Shown: in pieces, positions 1 to 8,176 of the stretch | How the letters are laid out: each line of letters starts with the position of its first letter | Position numbering within the stretch: position 1 is the first letter of the stretch | DNA from: Magnetospirillum sp. | Lineage (GTDB): Bacteria; Pseudomonadota; Alphaproteobacteria; Rhodospirillales; Magnetospirillaceae | Assembly: GCA_020217035.1 (NCBI GenBank) | Contig: JAIWOG010000180.1 | Span: 1-17,391 of the forward strand | Reading direction: 5' to 3' | Length of the DNA stretch: 17,391 nt | Program-made: the position numbers and the translations under genes | Notes under the pieces: model-generated | What the model saw: the letters and a program-made list of their open reading frames with translations, nothing else | Databases searched by the model: none | What the model was told of the DNA's origin: nothing

Positions 1-927
1 GCCGACATGCGGGCACGCAACCGGGTCGAGTCCACCGTCAAGGTGTTCCTGATCCTGGCGTCGTTGGTGGCCATCTTCACCACCATCGGCATCGTGCTGT
101 CGCTGCTGTTCGAAAGCATCCTGTTCTTCCGCCACGTGTCGCTGATCGACTTCCTGTTCGGCACCCAATGGAGCCCGCAGATCGCCATGCGCGCCGACCA
201 GGTGGGCAGCTCGGGGGCGTTCGGCGCCGTACCGCTGTTCGCCGGCACGCTCTTGATCTCGGGCATCGCCATGGTGGTCGCCGTGCCTCTGGGCCTGTTG
301 TCGGCCATCTACATGTCGGAATATGCCGCCCCCAAGTTCCGTTCGGTGGTCAAGCCGTTGCTGGAAGTGCTGGCCGGCATTCCCACCGTGGTCTACGGCT
401 TCTTTGCAGCCCTGACGGTCGCCCCGTTCATCCGCGATGTCGGCGCCTCGATCGGTTTGTCGGTGGCGTCGGAAAGCGCGCTGGCCGCCGGTCTGGTCAT
501 GGGCATCATGATCATCCCCTTCGTCTCGTCGTTGTCCGACGACGTCATCAACGCGGTGCCGCAAAGCCTGCGTGAAGGTGCCTTCGGCCTGGGCGCCACC
601 AAGTCGGAAACCATCCGTCAGGTGGTCATCCCGGCGGCGCTGCCCGGCATCATCGGCGGCGTGCTGCTGGCCGCCAGCCGCGCCATCGGTGAGACCATGA
701 TCGTGGTGATGGCCGCCGGCCTGGCCGCCAACCTGACCGCCAACCCGCTGGAAGCGGTGACCACCGTGACCACCCAGATCGTCACGCTTTTGGTGGGCGA
801 CCAGGAATTCGACAGCCCGAAGACGCTGGCCGCCTTCGCCCTGGGTCTGGTGCTTTTCACCGTCACCTTGGCTTTGAACGTGGTGGCTCTGCACATCGTC
901 AACAAATATCGTGAAAAATATGACTGA
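1..927 (+). CDS. pstC: Phosphate ABC transporter permease PstC, 5' end outside the window
   Basis: One of the two inner-membrane permease subunits of the high-affinity phosphate importer PstSCAB. The visible 308 codons hold a first hydrophobic helix near the start, then the typical permease core. The ABC-coupling (EAA) loop reads REGAFGLGATKSETIRQV and is followed by PAALPGIIGG. The frame is open from base 1, with Ala-Asp codons before the first ATG at 7. From family knowledge, alphaproteobacterial PstC is often 450-490 residues, with an extra N-terminal part ahead of an ARNRVE-like segment, and that segment sits exactly at the left edge here. I therefore infer that the gene continues upstream and that ATG 7 is internal. 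The TGA stop lies in the leader of pstA, so the two are co-transcribed. Identification as PstC is firm; the true length is unknown. Confidence 0.93.
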   Translation, partial: ADMRARNRVESTVKVFLILASLVAIFTTIGIVLSLLFESILFFRHVSLIDFLFGTQWSPQIAMRADQVGSSGAFGAVPLFAGTLLISGIAMVVAVPLGLLSAIYMSEYAAPKFRSVVKPLLEVLAGIPTVVYGFFAALTVAPFIRDVGASIGLSVASESALAAGLVMGIMIIPFVSSLSDDVINAVPQSLREGAFGLGATKSETIRQVVIPAALPGIIGGVLLAASRAIGETMIVVMAAGLAANLTANPLEAVTTVTTQIVTLLVGDQEFDSPKTLAAFALGLVLFTVTLALNVVALHIVNKYREKYD

Positions 928-929
928 GG
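926..929 (+). promoter_or_regulatory. Ribosome-binding site favouring pstA start at 938
   Basis: GAGG overlaps the pstC stop codon and is 8 bases from ATG 938. No comparable motif precedes the two upstream in-frame starts. Confidence 0.4.
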
Positions 930-937
930 CCGTCACC

Positions 938-2233
938 ATGGAAAACGCCGCCGCCGCCGTCGATCGGACCAAGGCCGTCGCCACCCGTCTGAAGAAGCGC
1001 TACGCCTCCGAACGTCGCTTCAAGGCTTTGGGCCTTGGCGCCATCGTCCTGGCCCTGGGGTTCCTGGGCATCCTGCTGGTGACCATCCTGTCCAACGGCA
1101 TGACGGCCTTCGTGCAGACCAACATCCGTCTGGACATCACCTTCGACGCCGAGACCCTGGGTGTCGACCCGGCCAAGCCCAGCGCCGATTCCCTGGCCAG
1201 CGCCAATTACGGCGGCATCATCAAGAACGCCCTGGCCAAGGCGTTTCCCGACGTCAGCGGTGGCCAGCGTCGCCAGTTGACCAAGCTGGTGTCCACGGGT
1301 GCCGACCTGCCGTTGCGCGACATGCTGATGGCTAATCCCGGCCTGCTGGGCACCACCGCCAGCGTGTGGGTGGTTGCCGGCGCCGACGTGGACATGGCCA
1401 TGAAGGGCCATGTCAGCCGCGTGCCGGGGGCCGAGGGCAACCGTCTGACCGACGCCCAACTGGGCTGGCTGGAAGAGTTGGAAAAGCGCGGCGACGTGTC
1501 GAAGAAGTTCAACACCGCGCTGTTCACCACCGGCGATTCGCGTGAACCGGAACAGGCCGGCCTGTGGGGTGCGGTGGTGGGTTCGTTCTTCTCGCTGTCC
1601 ATCACGCTTTTGGTCTGCTTCCCGTTGGGGGTGGCCACCGCCGTCTACCTGGAAGAGTTCGCCCCCAAGAACAAGTGGACCGACCTGATCGAGGTCAACA
1701 TCAACAACCTGGCCGCCGTGCCGTCGGTGGTGTTCGGTCTGCTGGGCCTGGCCATCTTCCTGAACTTCTTCGGCATGCCCCGTTCGGCTCCCCTGGTCGG
1801 TGGTTTGGTGCTGGCCCTGATCAGCCTGCCCACCATCATCATCGCTGGCCGCGCCGCCATGAAGGCGGTGCCGCCGTCGATCCGCGAGGCCGCCTTGGGC
1901 CTGGGCGCTTCCAAGTTGCAAATGGTCACCGACCACGTGCTGCCGCTGTCCATGCCGGGCATCCTGACCGGCACCATCCTGGGCATGGCCCACGCCTTGG
2001 GCGAAACCGCGCCGTTGTTGATGATCGGCATGGTCGCCTTCATCGTCGACATCCCGGCCAGTCCCTTGGACCCGTCGGCGGTGCTGCCGGTGCAGGTCTA
2101 CCTGTGGGCCGACAGCCCGGAACGCGCCTTCGTCGAGCGCACCAGCGCCGCCATCATGGTGCTGCTGTTCTTCCTGGCCATGATGAACCTGGCCGCCATC
2201 CTGCTTCGCAAGAAGTTCGAACGTCGCTGGTAG
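938..2233 (+). CDS. pstA: Phosphate ABC transporter permease PstA with N-terminal extension domain
   Basis: Second permease subunit of the Pst phosphate importer. From the start at 938 it is 431 residues, much longer than the roughly 290-300 of enterobacterial PstA. A transmembrane helix (about residues 27-50) is followed by about 150 mostly non-membrane residues, the extension known as DUF3333 in alphaproteobacterial PstA. The permease core comes next, with the EAA loop [18 protein letters not shown] and a following [11 protein letters not shown] chose ATG 938 because GAGG (926-929) lies 8 bases upstream and the gene then begins just after the pstC stop. Earlier in-frame starts at 911 (GTG) and 920 (ATG) would overlap pstC and lack a visible ribosome site, but coupled translation from them cannot be excluded. 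It sits between pstC and pstB. Confidence 0.94.
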   Translation: MENAAAAVDRTKAVATRLKKRYASERRFKALGLGAIVLALGFLGILLVTILSNGMTAFVQTNIRLDITFDAETLGVDPAKPSADSLASANYGGIIKNALAKAFPDVSGGQRRQLTKLVSTGADLPLRDMLMANPGLLGTTASVWVVAGADVDMAMKGHVSRVPGAEGNRLTDAQLGWLEELEKRGDVSKKFNTALFTTGDSREPEQAGLWGAVVGSFFSLSITLLVCFPLGVATAVYLEEFAPKNKWTDLIEVNINNLAAVPSVVFGLLGLAIFLNFFGMPRSAPLVGGLVLALISLPTIIIAGRAAMKAVPPSIREAALGLGASKLQMVTDHVLPLSMPGILTGTILGMAHALGETAPLLMIGMVAFIVDIPASPLDPSAVLPVQVYLWADSPERAFVERTSAAIMVLLFFLAMMNLAAILLRKKFERRW

Positions 2234-2244
2234 GAATCCGATCC

Positions 2245-3030
2245 ATGAACGCCATTCCCGTGACCGACACCCGCCTGGCCAAGGTTGCCGCCCGCGACGT
2301 CAACGTCTATTACGGCCAGAAGCATGCCTTGAAGCATGTGGACCTGGACATCCGCGCCAACGACGTCACCGCCCTGATCGGCCCGTCCGGATGCGGCAAG
2401 TCCACCTTCCTGCGCTGCATCAACCGTATGAATGACCTGATCGAGAACGCCCAGGTCACCGGCAGCCTGACGCTGGACGGCGACAACATCTACGACAAGG
2501 CCATCGATGTGGTGCAGTTGCGCGCCCGCATCGGTATGGTTTTCCAAAAGCCCAACCCGTTCCCCAAGTCCATCTACGACAACATCGCCTATGGGCCGCG
2601 TATCCACGGCATGGCCCGCGATCAGACCGAGCTGGACGAGATCGTCATGAACAGCCTGGAAAAGGCTGGCCTGTTGGGCGAGGTCAAGGACCGTCTGGAG
2701 GAATCGGGCACCGGGCTTTCCGGCGGTCAGCAACAGCGCCTGTGCATCGCCCGCGCCATCGCCGTCGCCCCCGAGGTGATCTTGATGGACGAGCCGTGCT
2801 CGGCCCTTGACCCCATCGCCACCGCCAAGGTCGAGGAACTGATCGACGAATTGCGTGAAAACTTCACCATCGTCATCGTCACCCACTCCATGCAGCAGGC
2901 CGCCCGCGTATCGCAGCGCACCGCCTTCTTCCATCTGGGTGAGCTGGTCGAGGTGGGCGACACCGAACAGATTTTCACCAATCCCCAGCATCCGCTGACC
3001 CAAGGCTACATCACCGGCCGCTTCGGTTAA
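2245..3030 (+). CDS. pstB: Phosphate ABC transporter ATP-binding protein PstB
   Basis: Cytoplasmic ATPase that powers phosphate import through PstC/PstA. At 261 residues it has the usual PstB length. Walker A is GPSGCGKST (residues 46-54). The Q-loop region reads [17 protein letters not shown], which is diagnostic of PstB rather than other ABC ATPases. The signature is LSGGQQQR, Walker B with the D-loop is [12 protein letters not shown], and the switch histidine lies in VTHSMQQA. The end, [13 protein letters not shown], is also typical. ATG 2245 is preceded by AGGAA 8 bases upstream and lies 11 bases after the pstA stop. All catalytic motifs are intact. In the family, PstB also takes part with PhoU in signalling phosphate status to PhoR. 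Confidence 0.97.
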   Translation: MNAIPVTDTRLAKVAARDVNVYYGQKHALKHVDLDIRANDVTALIGPSGCGKSTFLRCINRMNDLIENAQVTGSLTLDGDNIYDKAIDVVQLRARIGMVFQKPNPFPKSIYDNIAYGPRIHGMARDQTELDEIVMNSLEKAGLLGEVKDRLEESGTGLSGGQQQRLCIARAIAVAPEVILMDEPCSALDPIATAKVEELIDELRENFTIVIVTHSMQQAARVSQRTAFFHLGELVEVGDTEQIFTNPQHPLTQGYITGRFG

Positions 3031-3040
3031 GGACCAAAAA

Positions 3041-3733
3041 ATGAGCGACCATACCGTCAAGTCCTATGACGAAGAACTGGCCCATCTGACCAACATCATC
3101 GCCCGCATGGGCGGGATGGCCGAGGCCCAGTTCGCCGCCGCCCTGCAAGCTTTGTCCAAGCGCGACAGCGACCTGGCCGCCCGCGTGGTGGCCGGCGACA
3201 CCCGTGTCGACGAGCTGGAACACGAAGTGCAGCAATTCACCGTCCGCCTGCTGGCCCTGCGCCAGCCGGTGGCGTCGGATTTGCGCCACATCGTCGCCGC
3301 CTTGAAGATCAGCTCGGAACTGGAACGCGTCGCCGACTACGCCGCCAACGTGGCCAAGCGTTCCCTGGTGCTGAACCACATGCCGCCGGTCAAGCCGGTC
3401 AGCGCCGTGCTGCATCTGGCCCATCTGGTCCAGGAAATCCTGAAGGACATCCTGGACGCCTATATCGAACGCGACGTCGACAAGGCGGTGCGGGTGTGGA
3501 ACCGGGATGAAGAGGTGGACGACATGTACACCGGCTTGTTCCGCGAGTTGATCACCTACATGATGGAAGACCCGCGCACCATCACCGCCTGCACCCATTT
3601 GATGTTCATGGCCAAGAACATCGAACGCATCGGCGATCACGCCACCAATATCGCCGAGACCCTGCACTTCCTGGTGGTCGGCACCCCGATCAAGGGGGAA
3701 CGGCCCAAGGGCAACACCGTGGATACCGAGTGA
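3041..3733 (+). CDS. phoU: Phosphate signalling regulator PhoU
   Basis: Cytoplasmic all-helical protein that links the Pst transporter to the PhoR/PhoB two-component system and dampens the Pho response when phosphate is plentiful. At 230 residues it has standard length and shows the two repeated three-helix halves. The first repeat carries ELERVADYAANVAKR and the second NIERIGDHATNIAE, the paired E/D motifs that bind metal in the family. The N-terminal motif YDEELAHLTNIIARMGGMAE is also typical. ATG 3041 is 10 bases after pstB, with AAGGA about 7 bases upstream. The TGA stop overlaps the GTG of phoB as GTGA, so translation of the two is likely coupled. Confidence 0.96.
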   Translation: MSDHTVKSYDEELAHLTNIIARMGGMAEAQFAAALQALSKRDSDLAARVVAGDTRVDELEHEVQQFTVRLLALRQPVASDLRHIVAALKISSELERVADYAANVAKRSLVLNHMPPVKPVSAVLHLAHLVQEILKDILDAYIERDVDKAVRVWNRDEEVDDMYTGLFRELITYMMEDPRTITACTHLMFMAKNIERIGDHATNIAETLHFLVVGTPIKGERPKGNTVDTE

Positions 3734-4443
3734 GCATTCCCATGGATATGAAGCCGCTGATCCTGATCGTCGAGGACGAGGCCGCCTTGGCCACCATGCT
3801 GCGCTATAACCTGGAAAAGGAAGGCTATCGCGTCTGCGAGGCCGGCGACGGCGAGGAAGCCCTGACCCTGGTGGCCGAACGCAAGCCCGATCTGGTGGTG
3901 TTGGACTGGATGCTGCCCAGCCTTTCCGGTATCGAGGTCTGCCGCCAGTTGCGCCGCAAGCCCGCCACCCGCGAATTGCCGATCATCATGCTGACGGCGC
4001 GTGGCGAAGAGGGCGACAAGATCCGCGGCCTGAACACCGGCGCCGACGATTACATGACCAAGCCCTTCAGCCTGCCGGAACTGATGGCCCGCGTCCGCGC
4101 CATGCTGCGCCGGGTGCAGCCGGTGCCGCAAAAGGGCATGCTGCAATATGGCGACATCGCCATGGATCTGGCGGCGCATCGCGTCACCCGTGGCGACCGC
4201 CCGGTGCATCTGGGCCCCACCGAGTTCCGTTTGCTGCAATTCTTCATGCAGCATCCCGGCAACGTGTTCAGCCGTGAAGAACTGCTGAATGCGGTGTGGG
4301 GTCCCGACATCTATGTGGAACCGCGCACCGTCGACGTGCACATCCGCCGCCTGCGCAAGGCGCTGAACGGCGACAACGAAGCCGACATCATCCGCACCGT
4401 CCGCGCCGCCGGCTACGCCCTGGATTCCGAACAGGCGGCGTGA
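3730..4443 (+). CDS. phoB: Phosphate regulon response regulator PhoB
   Basis: DNA-binding response regulator of the OmpR/PhoB class that activates Pho-regulon promoters when phosphorylated by PhoR. Counted from GTG 3730 it has 237 residues. The receiver domain carries the acidic pocket IVEDE (near 13-17), phospho-acceptor Asp59 in VLDWMLPSLSG, and Lys111 in MTKPF. The C-terminal winged helix (about 138-232) has the recognition segment EPRTVDVHIRRLRKAL. It follows phoU with a 4-base overlap, which together with the pst genes separates PhoB from other family members. ATG 3742 or 3748 are alternative starts. They would trim only a few residues, and no start has a strong ribosome site, as fits coupled translation. 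The partner kinase PhoR is not in the window and may lie upstream of pstC. Confidence 0.94.
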   Translation: MSIPMDMKPLILIVEDEAALATMLRYNLEKEGYRVCEAGDGEEALTLVAERKPDLVVLDWMLPSLSGIEVCRQLRRKPATRELPIIMLTARGEEGDKIRGLNTGADDYMTKPFSLPELMARVRAMLRRVQPVPQKGMLQYGDIAMDLAAHRVTRGDRPVHLGPTEFRLLQFFMQHPGNVFSREELLNAVWGPDIYVEPRTVDVHIRRLRKALNGDNEADIIRTVRAAGYALDSEQAA

Positions 4444-4988
4444 TGGCGACCGGCAAATTGGTCTGCGTCGTCGGCCCCTCGGGGGCCGGCAAGGACAGCG
4501 TCATGGCCGCCGCCCGCGACCTGCTGGGCGGCGACCACCGCGTGGTGTTCCCCCGCCGCGTCGTCACCCGCCCCGCCGATTCCGGCGGCGAGGACCATCT
4601 GTCGGTCACCCCCGATCATTTCGTCAAATTGCGTGATTCCGGCGCCCTGGCCCTGTGGTGGGAAGCCCACGGCATCGCCTATGGCATCCCCGCCGGGATC
4701 AATGACGACCTGGCCACCGGCGCCGTGGTGGTGGCCAACATCAGCCGCACCATCATCCCGGCGGCGCGGGCCGCCTATGACGCGGTGGTGGTGGAAATCA
4801 CCGCCGACCCATCCGTCCTGGCCCGCCGCCTGGCCGGCCGCGGCCGCGAAACCGCCGAAGATATCGCCGGCCGCCTGGCCCGCGCGGCCCTGGTGCCCAG
4901 CGATGCCGACGAAACCATCGTCAACGACGGCGAACTGGCGGAAGCGGCGCAGGCGTTTGCCGCGATCTTGAAGCGGGCTTGCCGGTAG
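4443..4988 (+). CDS. phnN: Ribose 1,5-bisphosphate phosphokinase PhnN
   Basis: Small P-loop kinase of 181 residues, close to the roughly 185 of E. coli PhnN. In the family it converts ribose 1,5-bisphosphate plus ATP to PRPP, the last step of phosphonate breakdown by C-P lyase. The P-loop is VVGPSGAGKDS (Lys17 in GAGKD), and the GKD ending separates PhnN from guanylate kinase (GKS/T). The segment RRVVTRPADSGGEDH matches the guanylate-kinase-like substrate region, and WEAHGIAYGIP is also typical of PhnN. ATG 4443 overlaps the phoB stop as TGATG, so it is translationally coupled to the phosphate regulator rather than to a phn cluster; no C-P lyase gene is visible. Assignment is by motif and length; substrate use is inferred. 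Confidence 0.88.
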   Translation: MATGKLVCVVGPSGAGKDSVMAAARDLLGGDHRVVFPRRVVTRPADSGGEDHLSVTPDHFVKLRDSGALALWWEAHGIAYGIPAGINDDLATGAVVVANISRTIIPAARAAYDAVVVEITADPSVLARRLAGRGRETAEDIAGRLARAALVPSDADETIVNDGELAEAAQAFAAILKRACR

Positions 4989-5012
4989 GGGGCTGCCGCA
5001 ATCCTGCGCTGC

Positions 5013-6086
5013 TTATTGCCTGCAACTGGCGGGCGCCGGGCCGCCAGGGGGCACGATGCAGGCCAGCAGGAATGAAACCTTGCCGTCGGCGCGTACTGTC
5101 TTCACCGTTGCCGAAACGAGCTTCTCTGGCCCCCGAACCGTTACACTATAGCGGATAGGCAGCCCGTAAGGGGCCCCCGTCACAACCGCAGAGACCTCTG
5201 CTGAACGCACTCCCTCTACCGCATGAGCCAATTTCGGGTCGGCTTTCGCAAAGGCCTGGACCAGCGGATATTCTTTTTCGCGGATTTCCTGTTGCAGGGC
5301 CACATCAACCTTACGATAGGTGCACTCGGGATTGCAGGGGTTGAGTTTATCTTCTACAGGCTGAACAAAGGGGCTTCCGTTTGCCGCCGACTGCTGGCTC
5401 GGAAGTGGACGTGCCGCCGGGGAAGTGTGAGTCCGTAGATAGGTGAGCCCATTTGGGGCAGCGGGAAGTCGAACAAGAATCCCGTTGGCGCCGATTTGTA
5501 CCTGAGAGTTATTCATCGCCACATATCCATAGTTCCCAATTTCCGCCTGAAAGACGAAATGATTATGTGACGGGTCTGTTATTTTGAATTCTGATATCGG
5601 GTAACGACGAAGAATGCCAATGGGTTGAAGGCTAATTTTTTCGACAGGTGTCCTGGCTGTTTTCGAGCGCTTATAATTAGGTCCGCCCTCGTTTGCCTGG
5701 ATGACCCCCGCACTCGTATGAAGCCTTGCGGTGGTATAATAGGGGGCTTTTCCCCCTGCTCCTTCGAACTCTAACATAACGCCTGGAAAGTCGGTTTTGT
5801 ATGACTTCACCAAAGTATATTGCGGGTCGCGGGTAGGGGCTGTCGATCCAAGGCGTATCTCCGAGCCGACGACACTCCAATTCCCTTCATCCTGTTCATC
5901 GACCGTCCCCATCATCATGTGCAGCTTGTAGCGACCATCGGCCCGCAGCGAGATCGTGGATGCCGCGTCCGGTTCGCCAATAAGACCGTATTCACCGACA
6001 GCATCTCTCTGCTCGGCGTTCGCAGAGGCTGAAAAACACCCCAAAGCAGCAATAATTCCACCAGCAAGCCATCCCCACCCAGCCAT
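5013..6086 (-). CDS. Secreted protein of unknown function with lipocalin-like N-terminal pattern
   Basis: I do not recognise this 357-residue protein by name. It starts with a clear signal peptide (Trp/Gly/Ile/Ala-rich core, ending ASANA before Glu25), so it is probably periplasmic or exported. Residues about 29-75 show the pattern GEY...LRADGRYKL...DEGNWSVVGSEIRL, a beta-strand arrangement seen in many small uncharacterised lipocalin-like domains. The C-terminal part is mixed alpha/beta and has Cys in CNPEC, in LLACIV and two residues from the end, so disulfides are possible. ATG 6086 has a strong ribosome site, AAGGAGG. Base composition is far lower in GC than its neighbours (47 of 120 bases, 39%, at 5521-5640), suggesting acquisition from elsewhere. 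It lies downstream of the AEC permease gene on the same strand, after a 95-base gap, and converges with phnN. Confidence 0.8.
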   Translation of the reverse strand: MAGWGWLAGGIIAALGCFSASANAEQRDAVGEYGLIGEPDAASTISLRADGRYKLHMMMGTVDEQDEGNWSVVGSEIRLGSTAPTRDPQYTLVKSYKTDFPGVMLEFEGAGGKAPYYTTARLHTSAGVIQANEGGPNYKRSKTARTPVEKISLQPIGILRRYPISEFKITDPSHNHFVFQAEIGNYGYVAMNNSQVQIGANGILVRLPAAPNGLTYLRTHTSPAARPLPSQQSAANGSPFVQPVEDKLNPCNPECTYRKVDVALQQEIREKEYPLVQAFAKADPKLAHAVEGVRSAEVSAVVTGAPYGLPIRYSVTVRGPEKLVSATVKTVRADGKVSFLLACIVPPGGPAPASCRQ

Positions 6087-6091
6087 GGCCC

Positions 6092-6098
6092 CCTCCTT
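6092..6098 (-). promoter_or_regulatory. Strong Shine-Dalgarno fixing the start at 6086
   Basis: On the minus strand this reads AAGGAGG, five bases before ATG 6086. It shows that the secreted protein begins at its signal peptide and not in the longer open frame that runs upstream into the permease gene. Confidence 0.75.
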
Positions 6099-6181
6099 AA
6101 CAATTAGCCCCCTATAAATAGCCAGTAAGATGGTTGCGCCGCCATTACGTTTTTCCACTACGACGGATGATTTTGATTCTC

Positions 6182-7096
6182 CTAAAACACCACCCCATAC
6201 ACCAACGGCAACCACACCAGCGCCGCCAGGGTTGACAGCGCCACCGCCACCGCCGCGCGGTCGGGGTGGATGTTGCGCAAAGTGGCGTGGACCACGGTGA
6301 CGGCGGCCATGGGGACCAGGGATTCGATCAGCAGGACTTGGTGGCCGATGGTGGAAAAGGCGTGCAGCCAGGCGCGGTCGATCAGGATGAAGGCGTATGC
6401 GACCGCCGGCCACACCAAATACTTCCAGCCGAAGGCATAGGCGATGAAGCCCAGGTCCAGGCGAAAGCGGGTCAGGCCGGCCAGGCCCAGGCCGACGATC
6501 ATCATGCCGACAGCGGAAAAGCCGCCGGCCAGCAAATCGATTGTTTGCGGCACGTAAGCCGGCAGGGCGACGTGGTTCAAATTGAGCGCCAGGCCGATCC
6601 AGCAGGCGTGCAGGCCGGGATATTTCAGCACGCGGGCCAGCGCCCCTTTCCAGGTGGCGTCGCCCCGGCTCATGATGAAGAAGCCGACCGAGTTTTCGTA
6701 GGCGGTGAAGCCGAACGACACCAGCACCACGTAAGGAAGGGCCTCGGGGCCGATCAGCGACAGGCAGGCGGGGATGCCGAAAAAGCCGGTGTTGCCGGTG
6801 GCGACCGTAAAGGCGCTCAGGCGCTCGCGGCCGTCGTTCCAAAAGCGCGCCGCGATGGGCAGCGCGATCCAGGCGGCGACGCAGGCCAATCCCAGCACCA
6901 CGAAGGGCAGGGCCATCATCGCCCCTTGCAGCTTGGCGGCGTAAAAGCCCTTGAACACCACCGCCGGCGACAGCACGTACAGCGACAGCTTGCCGATTTC
7001 CTGGCTTTTCACCCCCAGGAAACGGCCCAGGGCGAAGCCGATGGCCACCAGCACATAAAGCGGGATCAGCTTCACCGCCAAGGACGCGTCGGTCAT
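6182..7096 (-). CDS. AEC-family (auxin efflux carrier-like) permease
   Basis: Inner-membrane transporter of 304 residues, the usual length for the bacterial AEC family, with about ten hydrophobic helices in two halves. Family-type segments are the N-terminal IPLYVLVAIGFALGRF, the broken-helix region TGNTGFFGIPACLSLIG near residue 100, and a C-terminal half with SFGFTAYENSVGFF and ESLVPMAAVTVVHATL. The family includes exporters or importers of small organic anions such as malate, malonate or auxin-like acids; the substrate here cannot be read from the sequence. It starts at ATG 7096 with only a weak ribosome site. It is divergent from the aldolase-family gene at 7252, so a shared promoter region and a linked substrate are possible. 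The GC-rich base composition matches the surrounding genome. Confidence 0.88.
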   Translation of the reverse strand: MTDASLAVKLIPLYVLVAIGFALGRFLGVKSQEIGKLSLYVLSPAVVFKGFYAAKLQGAMMALPFVVLGLACVAAWIALPIAARFWNDGRERLSAFTVATGNTGFFGIPACLSLIGPEALPYVVLVSFGFTAYENSVGFFIMSRGDATWKGALARVLKYPGLHACWIGLALNLNHVALPAYVPQTIDLLAGGFSAVGMMIVGLGLAGLTRFRLDLGFIAYAFGWKYLVWPAVAYAFILIDRAWLHAFSTIGHQVLLIESLVPMAAVTVVHATLRNIHPDRAAVAVALSTLAALVWLPLVYGVVF

Positions 7097-7251
7097 GGTC
7101 CGTGGTTCATCCTGTCAGCTTCGGGATTTGGGCTATACGCCATCCCGACCGATTGCGGCAAGGGTTAACGCCAAGCCTGTGCATGGGGCGTTCGATCGGT
7201 TAGTCTAGGGGCATCGCCGCAGATGGTGCCCCCAAACGGAGCTTCCCGGCA

Positions 7252-8163
7252 ATGGCCGCCTCGACCCGCCCCAACCGCGTCACCGGAATCCTGGCTCCGG
7301 TGCTGACACCCTTCGACCGCAATCTGTCGCCGGATGCCAAGCGTTTCGCCGCCTTTGCCCGTATGCTGATTTCGTTGGACATCGGTTTGGCGCCGTTCGG
7401 CACCACCAGCGAAGGCAATTCGTTGGCGGTGGGCGAAAAGAAGGACTTGCTGAACGCCCTGGCTGGTGCCGGCATCGACATGGCCCGGGTGATGCCGGGC
7501 ACCGGCGCCTGTGCGCTTTCCGATACGGTGGCGTTGACCCGCCACGCGGTGGGCTTGGGCTGCTGCGGCGTGCTGATGCTGCCGCCGTTCTATTACAAGG
7601 GGGTGACCGACGACGGGCTGTTCCGGTCCTATTCAGAGGTGATCCAGCGGGTCGGCGACAAGAAATTGCGGGTCTACCTGTACCATTTCCCCCGGCAAAG
7701 CGGGGTGCCGCTGTCGCTGCCCTTGATCGAACGGCTGCTCAAGGCTTATCCCGGCGTGGTGGTCGGCATCAAGGATTCGTCGGGCGAGTTCGCCAACATG
7801 GAAGCGATGATCCGCGCCTTCCCCGGCTTCGACGTCTTCACCGGGACCGAGGCGCTGTTGCTGAAGCTGCTGCGCCTGGGCGGTGCCGGGTGCATATCCG
7901 CCAATGCCAGCGTCAACGGCGCCGCCATGGTGGAACTGTTCCGCCGCTGGCGCGAGCCCGATGCCGAAGGGCTGCAAGACGCCCTGGTCGCCTTCCGCGT
8001 GGCGCTTCAGGACTTCCCGCTGATCCCGGCGTTGAAGGCGCTGGTGGCGCGGGCCAGCGGCGACCAATCGTGGCGCATCACCCGTCCGCCGTTGATGGAT
8101 CTGTCCATCGATGCCGAGGATGAAGTGGTCAAGCGCCTGATCAAGGCCGGTTTCCCGGTTTAA
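7252..8163 (+). CDS. DapA/NanA-superfamily class I aldolase or lyase
   Basis: A TIM-barrel enzyme of 303 residues, the normal length for the dihydrodipicolinate synthase/N-acetylneuraminate lyase superfamily. These enzymes form a Schiff base between a lysine and pyruvate or another 2-oxoacid. Lys174 in VGIKDSSGE is the Schiff-base lysine and Tyr144 in YLYHFPRQSG the catalytic tyrosine. The substrate loop reads GTTSEGNSL (residues 50-58), where true DapA has GTTGE. The Tyr motif is YHFP rather than the YNVP of DapA. Both suggest a side branch of the superfamily, so I give no gene symbol. ATG 7252 has GGAG 10 bases upstream. It is divergent from the AEC permease; whether that carrier moves its substrate or product is a guess. 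No lysine-biosynthesis neighbour supports a DapA role. Confidence 0.87.
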   Translation: MAASTRPNRVTGILAPVLTPFDRNLSPDAKRFAAFARMLISLDIGLAPFGTTSEGNSLAVGEKKDLLNALAGAGIDMARVMPGTGACALSDTVALTRHAVGLGCCGVLMLPPFYYKGVTDDGLFRSYSEVIQRVGDKKLRVYLYHFPRQSGVPLSLPLIERLLKAYPGVVVGIKDSSGEFANMEAMIRAFPGFDVFTGTEALLLKLLRLGGAGCISANASVNGAAMVELFRRWREPDAEGLQDALVAFRVALQDFPLIPALKALVARASGDQSWRITRPPLMDLSIDAEDEVVKRLIKAGFPV

Positions 8164-8176
8164 AACCCTGACAATC

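Noticed and set aside
1564..2244. Upstream extension of the pstB frame into pstA
   Set aside because: The translation is a frame-shifted shadow of PstA. PstB starts at ATG 2245 with its own ribosome site and normal length.
4296..4442. Upstream extension of the phnN frame into phoB
   Set aside because: The extra residues are an out-of-frame reading of the PhoB DNA-binding domain. ATG 4443 gives the normal PhnN length.
5026..5047. Hairpin with 7-bp stem that could terminate the phosphate operon
   Set aside because: It lies inside the coding end of the minus-strand secreted-protein gene and is followed by G-rich sequence with no T-run, so terminator function is unsupported.
6087..6842. Upstream extension of the secreted-protein frame to 609 residues
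   Set aside because: It overlaps the AEC permease in another frame, would bury the signal peptide, and ignores the strong Shine-Dalgarno before ATG 6086.
7112..7117. CTGTCA, resembling half of a Pho box, near the AEC permease start
   Set aside because: Only one half-site is present, with no second copy at the 11-base repeat expected for PhoB binding.
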